Of a stretch of DNA of 64,000 bases, positions 1-12,200 are shown piece by piece. The stretch lies in contig CM069459.1 in the NCBI GenBank assembly GCA_035610835.1, positions 25,187,636-25,251,635 on the forward strand, read 5' to 3'. The notes under the pieces are model-generated. The model saw only the letters and a program-made list of their open reading frames with translations, was not told the origin of the DNA and ran no database searches. Position 1 is the first letter of the stretch. Every line of letters begins with the position of its first letter. A program made the translations under genes and the position numbers. Source of the DNA: Ophiura sarsii (lineage: Eukaryota; Echinodermata; Ophiuroidea; Amphilepidida; Ophiuridae).

Positions 1-1037
1 CCAATTTGTAGCCACTTTGTCGCCTACTTGCTACTAAACCTTAAAAATCTCTTAAACATATTAGAAAGCAGGGAATTTAAGGCATTATTGGAGAAAATAA
101 AAGAATCCATGTAATTAATTTACAAACTAAGTCCATTTAAAGATAGTAGGTTTGAACTTATTTGTCTACAAAAGCCTCATCATTTTTCACCATAATAAAT
201 TAAGTGTGTTTAGCAAGTACTGGAAAAGTGGTAAATTTCGCACGATTAATAATTTTGCGCTTAACCGTTGTACGCATTTTTAAATTCGCAATTTGTAGCT
301 TCATCACATAGATATATACGCAAAAGAAATACATTTACATGTTATTATTTTTGCGGTAGCTGATTTCAGCGCGAAAAAATATGTAGTGCATAAATTTCCA
401 CTTTATAGCAAGTGAAAGGGCAGTCAAAAATGTATAAGTTTTTTATGCATAATCCTGTCACCTTCAAGAAGCCAATGCAACTGTTAAAAACAGCATATTA
501 CCATGTATAAATAAAAATCTGAAAAAGCAATCTAGAAATACTGACGAGAAAATAGCACCCTTGTTATAACCGGGGAAGGGGGAGCACTCAAGTATGAGAG
601 GGTTTTGAGGCGTGACTAAAAATACTGAAAAACACATAAAAAAGGGTGGTATTTGTCAACACAAATAACAGGTTTAAGGATTATAATCAGATTTAAAAAT
701 AATTGACTTGTTTAAGGAACACTTGAGAGTTATACCATAGACCATTTTAAATCGAGATAGGAAAAGTTTGCAAAAAAGAGTAATCAAACTTGGTACTGAA
801 TGCTACTTCCTTTACTGCAGAACATGAACATATTGACATTTGCAGCAACCAAAATCAAAATCATATGTGGAAAATTCAGTTTTAAATTTGCACCAAACAA
901 AACATTGATTTCTGGTTTAGGAGGTATTTTTGCTTGAAGGGAAAAAAATAATGTCTCTGGTTGGTTTGAAGATGCCTACACATGTTTTTGTACTTTTGTC
1001 ATATTCAAGTGACCCACCCCCTGGTATAGAGCCTCTC
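1..1037. other. No gene seen
   Basis: AT-rich sequence with no supported coding frame. GCGAAAAAT/TTTAAATTCGCAATTTG words near 240-380 resemble degenerate ends of the elements at 6430-6600 and 32720-32880. Confidence 0.6.
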
Positions 1038-1041
1038 CAGT

Positions 1042-1329
1042 ATATGAAGAGCTTTGTTGCAAAAGGGCCACCAGACCTCCCCGACATGTTACTCATTTTG
1101 CATTAGTAAATTTGTCTTGACAAGTCCATGGAATTAATCAAATTATTGTATGGCTGTGTTTATTACTGTTTCTATGACTTGGATTAGTGCATCCATGCAC
1201 GCCAATTGAGGCAACAACCAATACAAGCCACATTCCACATAATGCATGCATAGCCACCCATGCAATAATGCAAAATGAGTAAAAAGGCAGAAGTGGATGT
1301 AGGCCCTTTTGCAAAATAGCTCTTCATAT
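1042..1329. mobile_element. Foldback MITE, about 290 bp
   Basis: The left arm is ATATGAAGAGCTTTGTTGCA, AAAGGGCC, then CTCATTTTGCATTA. The right arm is the mirror TAATGCAAAATGAG, GGCCCTTTTGCAAAATAGCT, CTTCATAT. No coding sequence. Confidence 0.7.
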
Positions 1330-2654
1330 TATAATTAAGAAATCAATGCACATTTTTAAAATTAATACACACCATGATAGGTTAACAAAATTAACAAATG
1401 TGTTACCCACATAAAATGAGATTCCCATGATGGTATTCTAGTATAAACGAAGAGTTCAGATGCAAAACAGTATTTTTAAAAGTTTTGAGTTGAGATCACC
1501 AACATAAATTACATTTAAATGGCTTCACATAAAGACCATGCATTATAAAAGGTATAAATTTAAAAACAAATATTAAAAAGTTTGGAAATACAGGTCACAT
1601 GGACCAGGTTTTATGACAAGACGAGATACTGCCAAGCATGAGAATAGGTTCACAGACAATAATCCAAAATGTTGATTTTCTTTTACCCGAGTAGCTACCG
1701 TTCAGACTAAAATATTGGCTTTAGGAGTGAGTGATGACATGGTCTTCACCCAAATATTTTCCTCACGGATATAGCTACATTTCTGTATATTATGTGGGTT
1801 TTTGCTATCCTTAATATAAAAATCGCATAGTAAAACAGTTATACTGGATCTATACGTCCAACAAATAGACATATTTTACAAACTTTTCTGTCAGTTAACA
1901 ATAAACTCTTACACAGATCTTGAATTAACACTACATTTGTTCCATAGGCACATTTGAAGTGTGCTATGCACAGTACGGCGGTGGGCTGTCAGATTTTTGG
2001 AAAACTTTGATTTGAAATAGTCTATAGGCCTATCTCAAATTGCATCTAAACTCTTCAACAAATCTTAATGTCACTTGAGGGTTTTTCTAATTCCTTATAC
2101 TGTTAATGTGTGAGAATGATCCATCAAAGGAATAACAATAAAATAACAATTCAAATGCAACAGATTTACAAAATCAGGTCATATTGCATAAAGGATAAGA
2201 TTAATCTTAAGTGAACTTAGGAAGAGTTACTCTTCTTAAGCCTGGTTAAGAAGAATATTTAAGAATTCTTTCTAAGTTAAGCTTTAAGAAGAAGGGACAA
2301 CTTCTAAAGTTTGACTTAGGGTTGATATCATGAAGATTAACTCACAAATTCTGAAAGCATCTTCCTAGAAGAGTTGCAGATGAATCTCAAGCGTTATGCA
2401 ATAGGGCCCAGGAGACGGTCCTTCTTTCTTGAAACAGGCAGAAGGAATACTGTTTAAAGTAGAGGCACATTAAAATTCAACTGATTTCAAATACTTAAAT
2501 ATTCCACACAATTATATGGCATAAACATCGCACCTCTCTCAATATGTACTTTATATGTCCAGTGCACAGTGAGAGATGGGTGCAAGGTTTATTCTATATT
2601 TATTGTAAATATTCTAATTTGTAACACTTTCCACGCGGCAGCAGTTTCAAAATT
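1330..2654. other. No gene seen
   Basis: AT-rich. There is a loose imperfect repeat of TTCTTAAG/CTTAAGAAG words at 2205-2300. No coding frame or clear element end. Confidence 0.6.
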
Positions 2655-3310
2655 TCACAAAATGTTTCAAAAACGTCAGAATAATTGAATTTCATCACCA
2701 TATCTGGAATCATCATGATAAATGCATTGAAATAAGTACAAACATACCTAGTATTGGTTCAGTAATTCTTGAGATAAGACTTTGAAGGTTGGGAAAGGTT
2801 TCTGAAGGTGTTAAATAGCCAAGAATATTAGAACCATGTCATATGAAAATTAGCGCCATCTGTGTGAAACAATATAACATGAGGAGTTCAAGCTCAAATT
2901 AAGTAAAATGTCCACCTTGCGCGGTGCGTGCGTGGTTACTATAGTTTCGCTTCATAACACACAATTCTGCGGTGCACCTTTAGGCCACGCAAAAAAAAAA
3001 CCCTGTTCTACGGGCACATGGTCCTCTCAGAATGGGTCCATCGGTATGGTGTTGAATTTTTTTTAAACTTTGTACACTTTTGTCCCCTTGTGGTAAAAGC
3101 TACTAATGTTGACACTTTCCATGCGGCTATTGGTTTTTCCATATACAAAACCTTTTTTTCTTCAGAAAGCTTTCCCAACTTTCAAGATCTATCTCAAGGA
3201 TTACTGAACCAATACTATGCATGTTTGTACTTATTTTAATGCATTTCTCATGGTGATTCCAAATATGGTAATTAAATTCAATAATTTTGACATGTTTGAA
3301 AAGTGTTAAC
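2655..3310. repeat. Inverted pair of a 150-bp repeat
   Basis: The block with CATCACCATATCTGGAATCA and TATTGGTTCAGTAATTCTTG is at 2655-2805. Its reverse complement is at 3160-3310, about 355 bp apart. A third copy in plus orientation is at 8693-8832, and a short piece is at about 60978-61036. The spacer holds a CCCTGTTCTACGGGCA word found in several other elements. Confidence 0.65.
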
Positions 3311-4080
3311 AGATAAATGTCTATATAATATGACTTATGGATACAACCTGATCAGTTTAAGAATGAGAAAAATGGTATTGTTTGTGTGTGAACAACTCCG
3401 CCTGCAGTGTTGTTGTCCCACTTAAAATAGTACTACCACCCGCATTTATGTCAGACAATATATCACAGGTACTGTCTAAAAACAATACCTTTATTCCCTA
3501 ATTTTGATCAATGTGATCACTGTGTACACTACAAAGAGCATTTTTTATATTCACAATACATATCTTCTGCTTCTGCTCATTGACTGTACACAGCCCCCTA
3601 TACCTACAGGACTATTATCTATAAACGGTACAGTGGTGTGACTATAGTATTTGTTTGTGATTACTACAATTATTGGACAACTGAGAGCAGCATTTCTTCA
3701 ACCAGCTTTTTCGCCTACTTGATACTAAATAAAGGTGAAATCAACGCTGAAAAGGGAGCTCTTTTAAGACCTCCCTTTTCAGCGTTTGATTTCACAACAG
3801 CCTTAAATCGTGTTAAAACAGCCTTACATCGCACACCCCACAATACATAAGTGAAATAGGGCTCATTTAGAACAATATTTCCTTTTTTTCTTCAAGGCCC
3901 GGTAACGATGAGAGGGAGGGGGTATGAAAATGGGATACAATTGTAGACACACGAGAGTAGTATACACAATAATTTGAACAAGTTACATTCATAATTTGCT
4001 GTATGATTCCAGACAGAACTACAGGGTGAATCAATCAAAAAGATTCGGCATGGATTGAAATGGCTCTTTGACCTTTGATG

Positions 4081-4700
4081 TGTGCATTAAACCATGCAAT
4101 TATTGTTGTTTGTATAAAGGGTATTTAATCTAGTGTATCTTCTAAAGAAAAAAAGGTTCAATCTTGATATGTGCATTAAATCATGCAATTGTTGTTGTTT
4201 GTATAAAGGATGTTTATTCTAGTGTATCTTCTGAAGAAAAAAAGTTTGACTTTGATATGTGCATTAAATCATGCAATTGTTGTTGTTTGTATGAAGGGTG
4301 TTTAAAGGTATATTATGTGATCTTTTTCAGGGGACGCCCTCAATCCTCGAAAGAAAATTGGAAGCAGATTTTATTGCAGATTTACATTTCTGATCATAAA
4401 TCATGAATATGTTCCAAGTTACAGAGCGATACGATTCCTAATTACCTCAGAATCATGGTTTTAGAGTGAATTTAGAGTAAAAATAAATTTTCGGCGCAGA
4501 CTCCAACAGTTTATTTTCACTCTAAAACCATGATTTTGAAGTAATTAAGAATCGTATCGCCCTGTAACTTGGAATGTTTGTACAATTTATGATCAGAAAT
4601 GTAAATCTGCTTTCAATTTTTTTTCGAGGATTGAGGGCGTTCCCTGGAAAAGATCACATAATATACCTTTAATCTAGTGTCTTCTGAAAAAAAGGTAATC
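4081..4700. repeat. 89-bp tandem repeats, third copy split
   Basis: Units begin TGTGCATTAA at 4081, 4170 and 4259 (89-bp period) and contain CATGCAATTGTTGTTGTTTG and CTAGTGTATCTTCTGAAGAA. The third unit is interrupted after GGGTGTTTAA and resumes with TTTAATCTAGTGTCTTCTGA at 4669. Confidence 0.8.
4306..4668. mobile_element. TTAA-flanked palindromic MITE, 363 bp
   Basis: Nearly the entire length is an inverted repeat. The arms start AGGTATATTATGTGATCTTT and end with the mirror AAAGATCACATAATATACCT. TTAA occurs on both sides (4302-4305 and 4669-4672), and the uninterrupted neighbouring 89-bp unit gives the empty site. TTAA targets are typical of piggyBac-type transposition; the family assignment is inference. 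No ORF. Confidence 0.85.
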
Positions 4701-5274
4701 AACTGACAAATAAGCAAAATTTTACAAGTTTTGTAAGCTGACCCTCTTTTCATCATTCCAATGGGTCCAAAGAGCTGTTTCAATATGTGCACAATTCACC
4801 CTGTACAACAATATACTACATAATAAATACATAAATAGAATAAAATAAATACATCGGTTTGATGTGATGCAATTTTGACTATACATTGATTTTGGTAACA
4901 AATAAAAGAAGAACATATAACACTCAAATAAAGCTTGTGTGTTTGGAAATGACTAAATTCTGAAACTGAGTGAGATAAATAACCCAAATACCATGAGAAC
5001 CAAGTATCTCCAATACGCAATCTTTTTCAAGAAATGCCCTGCATCCTTGACTTTGTCCTGTGAATGCAATTTGTTGTCAAATTACATTTATAAACATGAA
5101 ACTAACGTATCAGAGCAATAAATGTCCTAATTACTTCAAAACCAAATTTTTGATAAGTTATTGGATAGTCCGAAAGTTTATTTCCGGCGTAAATAGAATT
5201 CCATAATGTGTGTTAACGCCGTTTACAGTGTTTCCTTCTATATGATCACAACTGTATACAAGTGAATACAATAA

Positions 5275-5479
5275 AGTAGTTCAATCTGTTCCAAATTGGC
5301 GAGAAATATTCGGTTTTGATCTATCCGCGTGCAAAAGTAATCCAAGCATATGCATACGCATGCAATGACACTGCGACATTACGCGCCATATTGCGCCATG
5401 TGAGTGTTTTGCGCGCGACACTCTTCTGATTCCCTGCTGTAAACAGGTTTCACCAATTTGGAACTGACTGAACTTTAGT
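5275..5479. mobile_element. TA-type foldback MITE (GTTCAATC family)
   Basis: The arms are AGTTCAATCTGTTCCAAATT and the mirror CCAATTTGGAACTGACTGAA. The interior is GC-richer with CGCGCG words and AAAGTAATCCAAGC, shared with the copy at 20921-21139. Confidence 0.72.
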
Positions 5480-5872
5480 AGGGAATGCTTTAATTATGAT
5501 CAAAATTATAAAAAAACATGTCTACAAATTCCTGAAAATTGGAAGCAGATTCCCTTCATGATTTATAGTAAAGGTTCTGGCAAAAGAGGTTTATGAGTCC
5601 AGGAAAGTCTTTTCTGTAAAGTCAAACTTCATTGTTACGAGAGAAACAAGTACACATTTGAAAAAGATAACATAATATTGCTTTAAGGTAGCATGTCTTC
5701 TATATCAGATCTGATTAGAACACATACGTGAACTTGAGGTGATTGAAGATTGTGCGCCCTCAATCACCGTATTTTTTGCTGGTGAAAAAAGCGAGAGCAA
5801 CGATTAAACATTTCAGGCGCGAGATTTTGTATTGCTATCAGAAACTGAATACTGGAACAAGATGATAAATTG

Positions 5873-6365
5873 CTCAACAAAAGAAAGTCATACACTTTGT
5901 TTATGTCCTATAGAGTGACTTCCAATTATTTGTTGACTAAACAGGCTAATCTTTTTGGCACCAAATTTGCCACAAAACACAAATCTGTGACGCTTCCAAA
6001 TTCGCATATTCAATACACTAGGCGGGAGAAAAGACTGAAGGTTACCAAGCGCATATCCCATATTTGTCCCGTATCGATCACTGCACATTTCCCCTGTGCG
6101 GGCTAATTCAAATTCAAACTGTAATGCATGGGTAGTGTAGCACGTGTGATCGATATCCACACCAGTCATCCAGGCCATGCAACACATACACAACATTTGC
6201 TCTCCGTGTAGTGTGTTAAAAATGCAAATTTGGAGACGTCACGTTTTGCTTTTGGTACCAAATTGGTCCTAAAAGATTCATCCAAATGTCTATCTAGCCT
6301 GGTCAAAACATAATTAGAAGTCACTCTATAGGACAAAAAAAAGTGTATGACTTTCTTTTGTTGAG
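5873..6365. mobile_element. Foldback element, about 490 bp
   Basis: Long arms: CTCAACAAAAGAAAGTCATA and TCCTATAGAGTGACTTC on the left, with GAAGTCACTCTATAGGA and TATGACTTTCTTTTGTTGAG on the right. The arms extend past 100 bp with mismatches. The reading frames inside are artefacts of the palindrome. Confidence 0.75.
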
Positions 6366-7012
6366 AACTTTATATGAAAAGAAATGCCAAATCAGACAGA
6401 CACACAAAAAGCCAGTATTTACTCTACATAAACAGATGATACAATTAGGACAATTTATTCACTGTAAATGTGCACATTTTTGTGCTACTCTAAAACTTAA
6501 AAGTGGTAATTTTTGTGTGAGTAATTGTTCACGCTTCAACGATCTTTTTAACTGTTTTGCGGGTAGCGCGAATATTTTCACTTTTACAGCACATTAGTAT
6601 TAGTTTTCGTACTTTGAGTAGATATTGCAAATTATAAAATTGTGCGAGTATATTGCTTAATTGTAAATAAATCTAATTAAGTAAACTTTCAAAATTGTGA
6701 ATTTACAAACCGGCAAAAATGTTAAAAATCAGCAAAGTGCAAAACATAAATCACACACAAATTCCCACTTTTACAGTTTCTATTTCAGGATAAGCGTTGC
6801 CAAGGAAACATAAGATTCCTTTGAGAGGAAGCAAGGTGCGATGATAATAAATATATTTAATTAAGGCCAAGGAAAATTAACCTGTTCTACGGGCTTGACC
6901 GACTGATACTTTGCAAATGTGATTGTTTTAATTTATTTTTATTTTCAATTTAGAAATGTTAGGGAAAATTTGACAAATGTTTTAAGTTTCAAAAATTGTT
7001 GAAAATTTCAGC

Positions 7013-7246
7013 AACAAAATTGAAAATTTCTAGAATTGTTGAACATTTCTAGAATTGTTGAACATTTCTAGAATTGTTGAACATTTCTAGAATTGTTGAA
7101 CATTTCTAGAATTGTTGAACATTTCTAGAATTGTTGAACATTTCTAGAATTGTTGAACATTTCTTGAATTATTGAACATTTCTAGAATTGTTGAACATTT
7201 CTTGAATTGTTGAACATTTCTAGAATTGTTGAACATTTCAAAAATG
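7013..7246. repeat. 19-bp tandem array
   Basis: About a dozen copies of AATTGTTGAACATTTCTAG in direct tandem with a few substitutions. It is preceded by related degenerate sequence from about 6980. Confidence 0.9.
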
Positions 7247-7714
7247 TACCCAAATTGTCATGAACATTCTGGGAATAACAGTTCCTCGCACCCCAAAAAT
7301 GCTGGATCGGTCAGTCTGCAAGTAGAACAAGGTTTATTTTTTGATGCCTATGATACATGTTGCTATAAAAACCCTGTACATCCAAGACTGTTGCTATACA
7401 GGAAACCATCTCTCCATTTCAAATTTCTCCGTTTCATGATGTTAAGTTGATTTAGCAATATGGATATTCTGTTCAGGATGCATGTTGTTATTAGTAAACT
7501 TTCCATCCATTTGTAGGTGACTGTTGCCATGTTAACCCCTCTATCCATTTTGAGATTACAGTTGCTATGGTGATGTGGCTATCCATCAAGCGTTGCTGTG
7601 GAAACCACTGTACTATAGGCGGATTATCTACAATGTTCATATAAGCTGAGGAGCGAAGCAAACCAATAAACAAACAATATTAACAAACAATCTGAATATA
7701 AAGGATCTAGTGAC

Positions 7715-7965
7715 CAGGGGAGGGGGTGCTCATGTATATAGGTATACAGGTATGTGCCACTCTAAGAGGTTGTTTTTTGCAAACAATTCTACATATGGGG
7801 TATGATATGTGCTGAAAATCCTAAACATGGGTCCCAAATCACACAAAAACAACCAATCATGGGTCCAAATCAGTGATTTTTAGTAACAAACACCCAAAAA
7901 AGTGGGTCAAGATTTCAAACCTTCAGCAGCACACCCCTGTCAAAAAAATAAATTGTGTATCCCCC
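7715..7965. repeat. Dispersed repeat, copy 1
   Basis: Shares the order GTGCCACTCTAA, GGGGTATGATATGTGCTG, ATGGGTCC, CAGCAGCACACCCC with 43110-43505. This is a dispersed non-coding repeat with tandem ATGGGT-containing segments. Confidence 0.6.
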
Positions 7966-8959
7966 CGGATGCCCCTTCCTCCTCCTCGTAAGAACAACAG
8001 ATTTGCTACCTGTAGTAACTATCACAGGGATAGTCATCAGGATATCACCATCTGGGGATTGCCCTTTTTCAGACAATTTTTGTGTGTCAAATGACATGAT
8101 ACATCATTGGTATCAGTCCTAATCAGCCAATCAGATCTGCGATAGGGGGGGGGGGGAATTGGATGTAAGCGCCGTTTGTCAGAGAGATGTGCGGGTTTTA
8201 AATATGATCGGGCCAGTATTTAAAGATCAGTGAATCGAGCTGGATGCGTGCTTAAATATAGGAAAATGTTCCTATTTATCTTGGATGTTATTTACAACAC
8301 GTTAGCTGCAGCTCAACACCGTGTGTGTGTCTCATTATTGTGTGTGTATCAAGGAGTTGTATGTGTTTCAAGATTGAGAAAAGCTACCAAAAGTTGAAAT
8401 ACCATGCAGTTTGGCCGCACACACCATCTTGACAGTTACTTTGTGTGAAAATAAAAAGAAGGGGTGAGGGGGTCCTAATAGTCTTGCATATCATATGTGC
8501 ACCCTGAAAAGATAGGAGCAGGGTCAAAATACATTTAGCTATTGCCAAAAATGTGTTCACATGGGCTATTGTGTGAAAAATGGGGGAAAATCACCCTGTG
8601 TGCCCATGTATTTAATCTGTATGATTACCTCAAAGGTAGAGTGAGTGGAGATTCTTAACTTTTTCCTCGCGTCAGGCGTCTGCAGACGACAGTACCAAAT
8701 GTCACAAAATTATTGAATTTCATCACCATATTTGGAATCATCATGAGAAATGCATTGAAATAAGTACAAACATGTCTGGTATTGGTTCAGTAATTTTGAG
8801 GTAGACTTTGAAAGTTGGGAAAGGTTTCTGACAAAGTTGTTTGTTCATTTGCTATCAAATTCTTATGACGGCATTTATAGTTTCTTACACTTTTTGTTCA
8901 TGTCTGTACAAGAGCCTACCACCATATCAGAATGCATTCAATTGACGCACGTGAACAAA

Positions 8960-9055
8960 GGTTGACTTCATGTAAAAGTATGAGGTTGACTTCACGTAAA
9001 AGTATCCAAGGTCAAACTCACCCCAACAATGGTGAAACGGACCTCACGTTCTTAA
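8960..9055 (+). pseudogene. Fragment of the TRIM 3' region
   Basis: This resembles the C-terminal coding end of copy A (12330-12400) and the displaced tail of copy B (19411-19475). The shared words are GGTTGAC, CGTAAAAG, AAGGTCAA, CTCACCCC and GGTGAAACGGAC. A short direct repeat (GGTTGACTTCA) precedes it. This suggests a third, mostly lost TRIM-derived copy beside CUEDC1 exon 8. Confidence 0.5.
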
Positions 9056-9158
9056 CGGAATTGGTTAACAGAATTTTTGTGAGTTTTTCAAGCAGGCACA
9101 GTGAGCTGATCAGGATGCGCCCACAGATTTCAGACTTTGGCCATATATCAATACTTAC

Positions 9159-9279
9159 TCTTGAGTCAGCATATATATTCTCTTCCACTTGTGGTTTATG
9201 CCTGTGTAAAAGACTATCATCATCTTCCTCTGAATCCAACAGGTTGGCTGTAGATTGCATGAACGGTGCTCCGTCAAGA
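9159..9279 (-). CDS. CUEDC1: CUEDC1 coding exon 8 (last visible)
   Basis: This is 121 bp, entering in phase 2 and leaving in phase 0 at AGA|GTAAGT. It reads LDGAPFMQSTANLLDSEEDD and continues to a Glu/Asp/His-rich tail ending YADSR. STANLLD is a conserved C-terminal motif of the family. If the donor is not used, the frame stays open to a TGA at 9018-9020, adding 46 residues that do not resemble the family. The true last exon may lie further along, in 1-9158 or outside the window. Confidence 0.82.
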
Positions 9280-12200
9280 CTGTGAGGTAGGTTAAGGATG
9301 GAACATGAAGTATCCGTAGCAAATATTAGATTAGACTCTGATTAAGTCTGTAAATAGAGAATAACGGTATTGTTTTTCACCGTACCCGTGTTGTATCGTC
9401 TGACATAAATGCTGACGTTAGTATTATTTTTAATGAAACAACAACGCCACCTTTGTAAACAAATGCTACTACCGAACGCATTTATGTTAGACAATATCAC
9501 ACAGGTACGGTCTAAAAACAAAATTTATCCTCATTCTTAAACAGTCATACTATAGACTTTATCTGTTAAAATTAGTATCTCTTATTGGCCACATTTGTCA
9601 CATTTCTCCCCGAGAGTTTTATACATAAGAACACACCTTGCGGGTTAGGGTTGACTGGGACTCTTAGGTGGACAACCCAGATTCAATTCCTGAGGTCGCG
9701 AGTTCCACCACTAATTTTGCCCATTATTCACCAGACAATTCTAAAACAACCCCTAGGACATTGAAGTGTAGGGGTCAACAAACAAACACAAAAACAAACA
9801 CTATACAAACAAACAAAAAATACACAAAACAAAATATCAAAAACATAACAAAAACAAAACAACCAAGAAAGCACCCCATACAAAAAAATACCTCCCCCAA
9901 CAAAAGATTTATCAGCATATTCACCTTACAAGGATCACTTGGAACACATTTCAGTATTTGGAGCAGAGGGGGGGGGGGGGGGGGGGGGGGGTTTAGGGGG
10001 TTGGGGTGTGGAGCGGTAAAACCCTCAAAGTGTTGATCCCCCCACCCGTATACAAATATTGATTGAAGCTGTCATTGAAATAATCAGTAAATCTATGACC
10101 TACTTTATTTTACCACCACCCACCACTGTTGTATTCACAGTAGTGTAGTAGTGTTTGTGTTGGTTGCTATAAGACCAAGAGAAAAAAACCCTGTATGCAT
10201 CTGACAAACCCATATTTTTTTGAGACTTTTAAACATATTTTGAAAATGTTTGATTTATATAATGGAATAATAATTTAAATTGTTTGATTTTTGTTTTAAA
10301 AAAATTGTTGATATTTTGAAAATGTTTTAAACATTTTCAAAAAAAGCATTGACCCTAATCCTATGTGAATTAGTCTGGATGAAATTTGCTAAATGTCAAT
10401 AATAGTCAAAATCTGTCATGGAAATAATCAAAATTATGCCTTAAATACTGCCGGTGCCACCAATATCACAATCACAGTGTTCAATGTACAAAAGAAATGG
10501 ATGTGTTTGAGTTGCTATTAGGCCAAGGAAAAAACTTGTTTCACAGCACGATCAATCAATACTTTTCAAATCTGAGATGTTTGTCTTATAAGATCAAGAT
10601 TTTGAAAATATTTTGAAAAATGTTTGAAATTCATAATTTTATTGAAAATATTTAATTATTGTTTCAACTTTTTTATGTTTGCACTTGAAATATTTTGACT
10701 TTTTTTGGAAAAAAACACCCCTGACCCACTAACCCTACATGAGAGGTCGGTTTGTAGAATATTTTTGTTGTTGCCTTATGAAATTTGGACTAGGTACAAA
10801 AGGTGTGCAAGAGCTCTATTTGATGAGATCATAATCAGATAAGGCGATCAAAAAAGAAACCCTGTTGTACGGGCAAATAGACCTCTCAGGTCGGGTCGGT
10901 CAGTCTGCATTTTTTTGTTATTATTATTTCCCCTTGAAAATGACCGTAAAATGCCCAAAAATTTGTCAACATTTAGAAAAATCTGTAAAGCTTTTGCAGT
11001 GTTTTGAAAAAAATAAAATTAATGTAGGGTCGGTATTCATTTGCATGTGAAACTTTTTTTCACAGATTTCTAAAAAAATGGGTCAGTCTGGCCCGTTCAA
11101 CAGGATTTCTTTTTTTCCTCGCCTAACTAAACATGAATTTGTTCAGTTTTGCGATTGTTTTCATTACAGTTTGATTCGAAAATCAAGATGGCCGTCTCAA
11201 ATCTACCCGTTCAGAGACAGGATGATTTCAATGAGCAGTTTTTGACTTGTTCTATTTGTGCCGAGGCATATGACAATGATGAGCATCAGGCCAAATTTTT
11301 GCCTTGTCTGCACTCCTTTTGCAAGTCTTGTCTGCAGCAACACGTCGGCGGACATCCAAAGTTTACCTGCCCAAACTGCCCCAAAGAAATAGTCTTATCC
11401 GGTGGAACTATCAACAGCCTGCCAAATGACTTTATTGTGGAGAATCTGAAAGAATACAGAGATATCTTCACTCAGGCAGTCACTTGTGGTAGTTGTGAGG
11501 AGGATAACCAAGCTGTGAGCTTTTGTCAGGATTGCGGCTGTTGCTTGTGTCAACGATGTGTGGACGATCACCACAGATTGCGCCCTCTACGTCACCACAA
11601 GCTTTCCACTATGGTTGAGTTACAAGAAAAGAAATATAACCCCATGATGCATCAGAAATGCAAGAAACATCCCAATCAAACTCTGGATATGTACTGCAAG
11701 GAGGCTGATTGCAAAGTCCTGGCATGTGCTTCATGCGGCCATGTTAACCATCGGGGTCACGATCTTGTCGATTTAACGGTAGCCATTGATGAGACCGTAG
11801 TGGATCTGCGCCTAGCATCTATGAACGTTGCTATCAATAATCAAGAACTGACCAAGACGCGGGCCGCTGTGGACCGTATGCAGACAACTCTGACTGAAAA
11901 CTTCAACAAGGCAGGAAGAGCAGTTGAAGAATCTTTCCAAAAATTACAGGTCCAGATAGACTCTCGCAAGAGCATCACCCATGACCACTTGAAACATCTG
12001 TATCAAGCCGAGATGAATACGCTTACAGAGTGCAATGAATCCATAGACTTACTCGCCACACAAATGACCAGCGCCTGTGAGTTTGCAGACAAAGCCTGTG
12101 CGACAAGGCAACCCACCCAGCTAATGACCTCACAAAACCAAATCATGGAACGTCTCAATGAACTCGGTAACACTCCGCTACCCAAGATCACGTCCGATAA

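Noticed and set aside
5870..6597. Several 80-100 codon frames
   Set aside because: They lie in the arms of a foldback element on both strands and have no recognisable domain.
9668..10036. 122-codon frame rich in Lys/Asn/Thr and Gly
   Set aside because: It arises from A-rich simple sequence and a G run, and has no domain.
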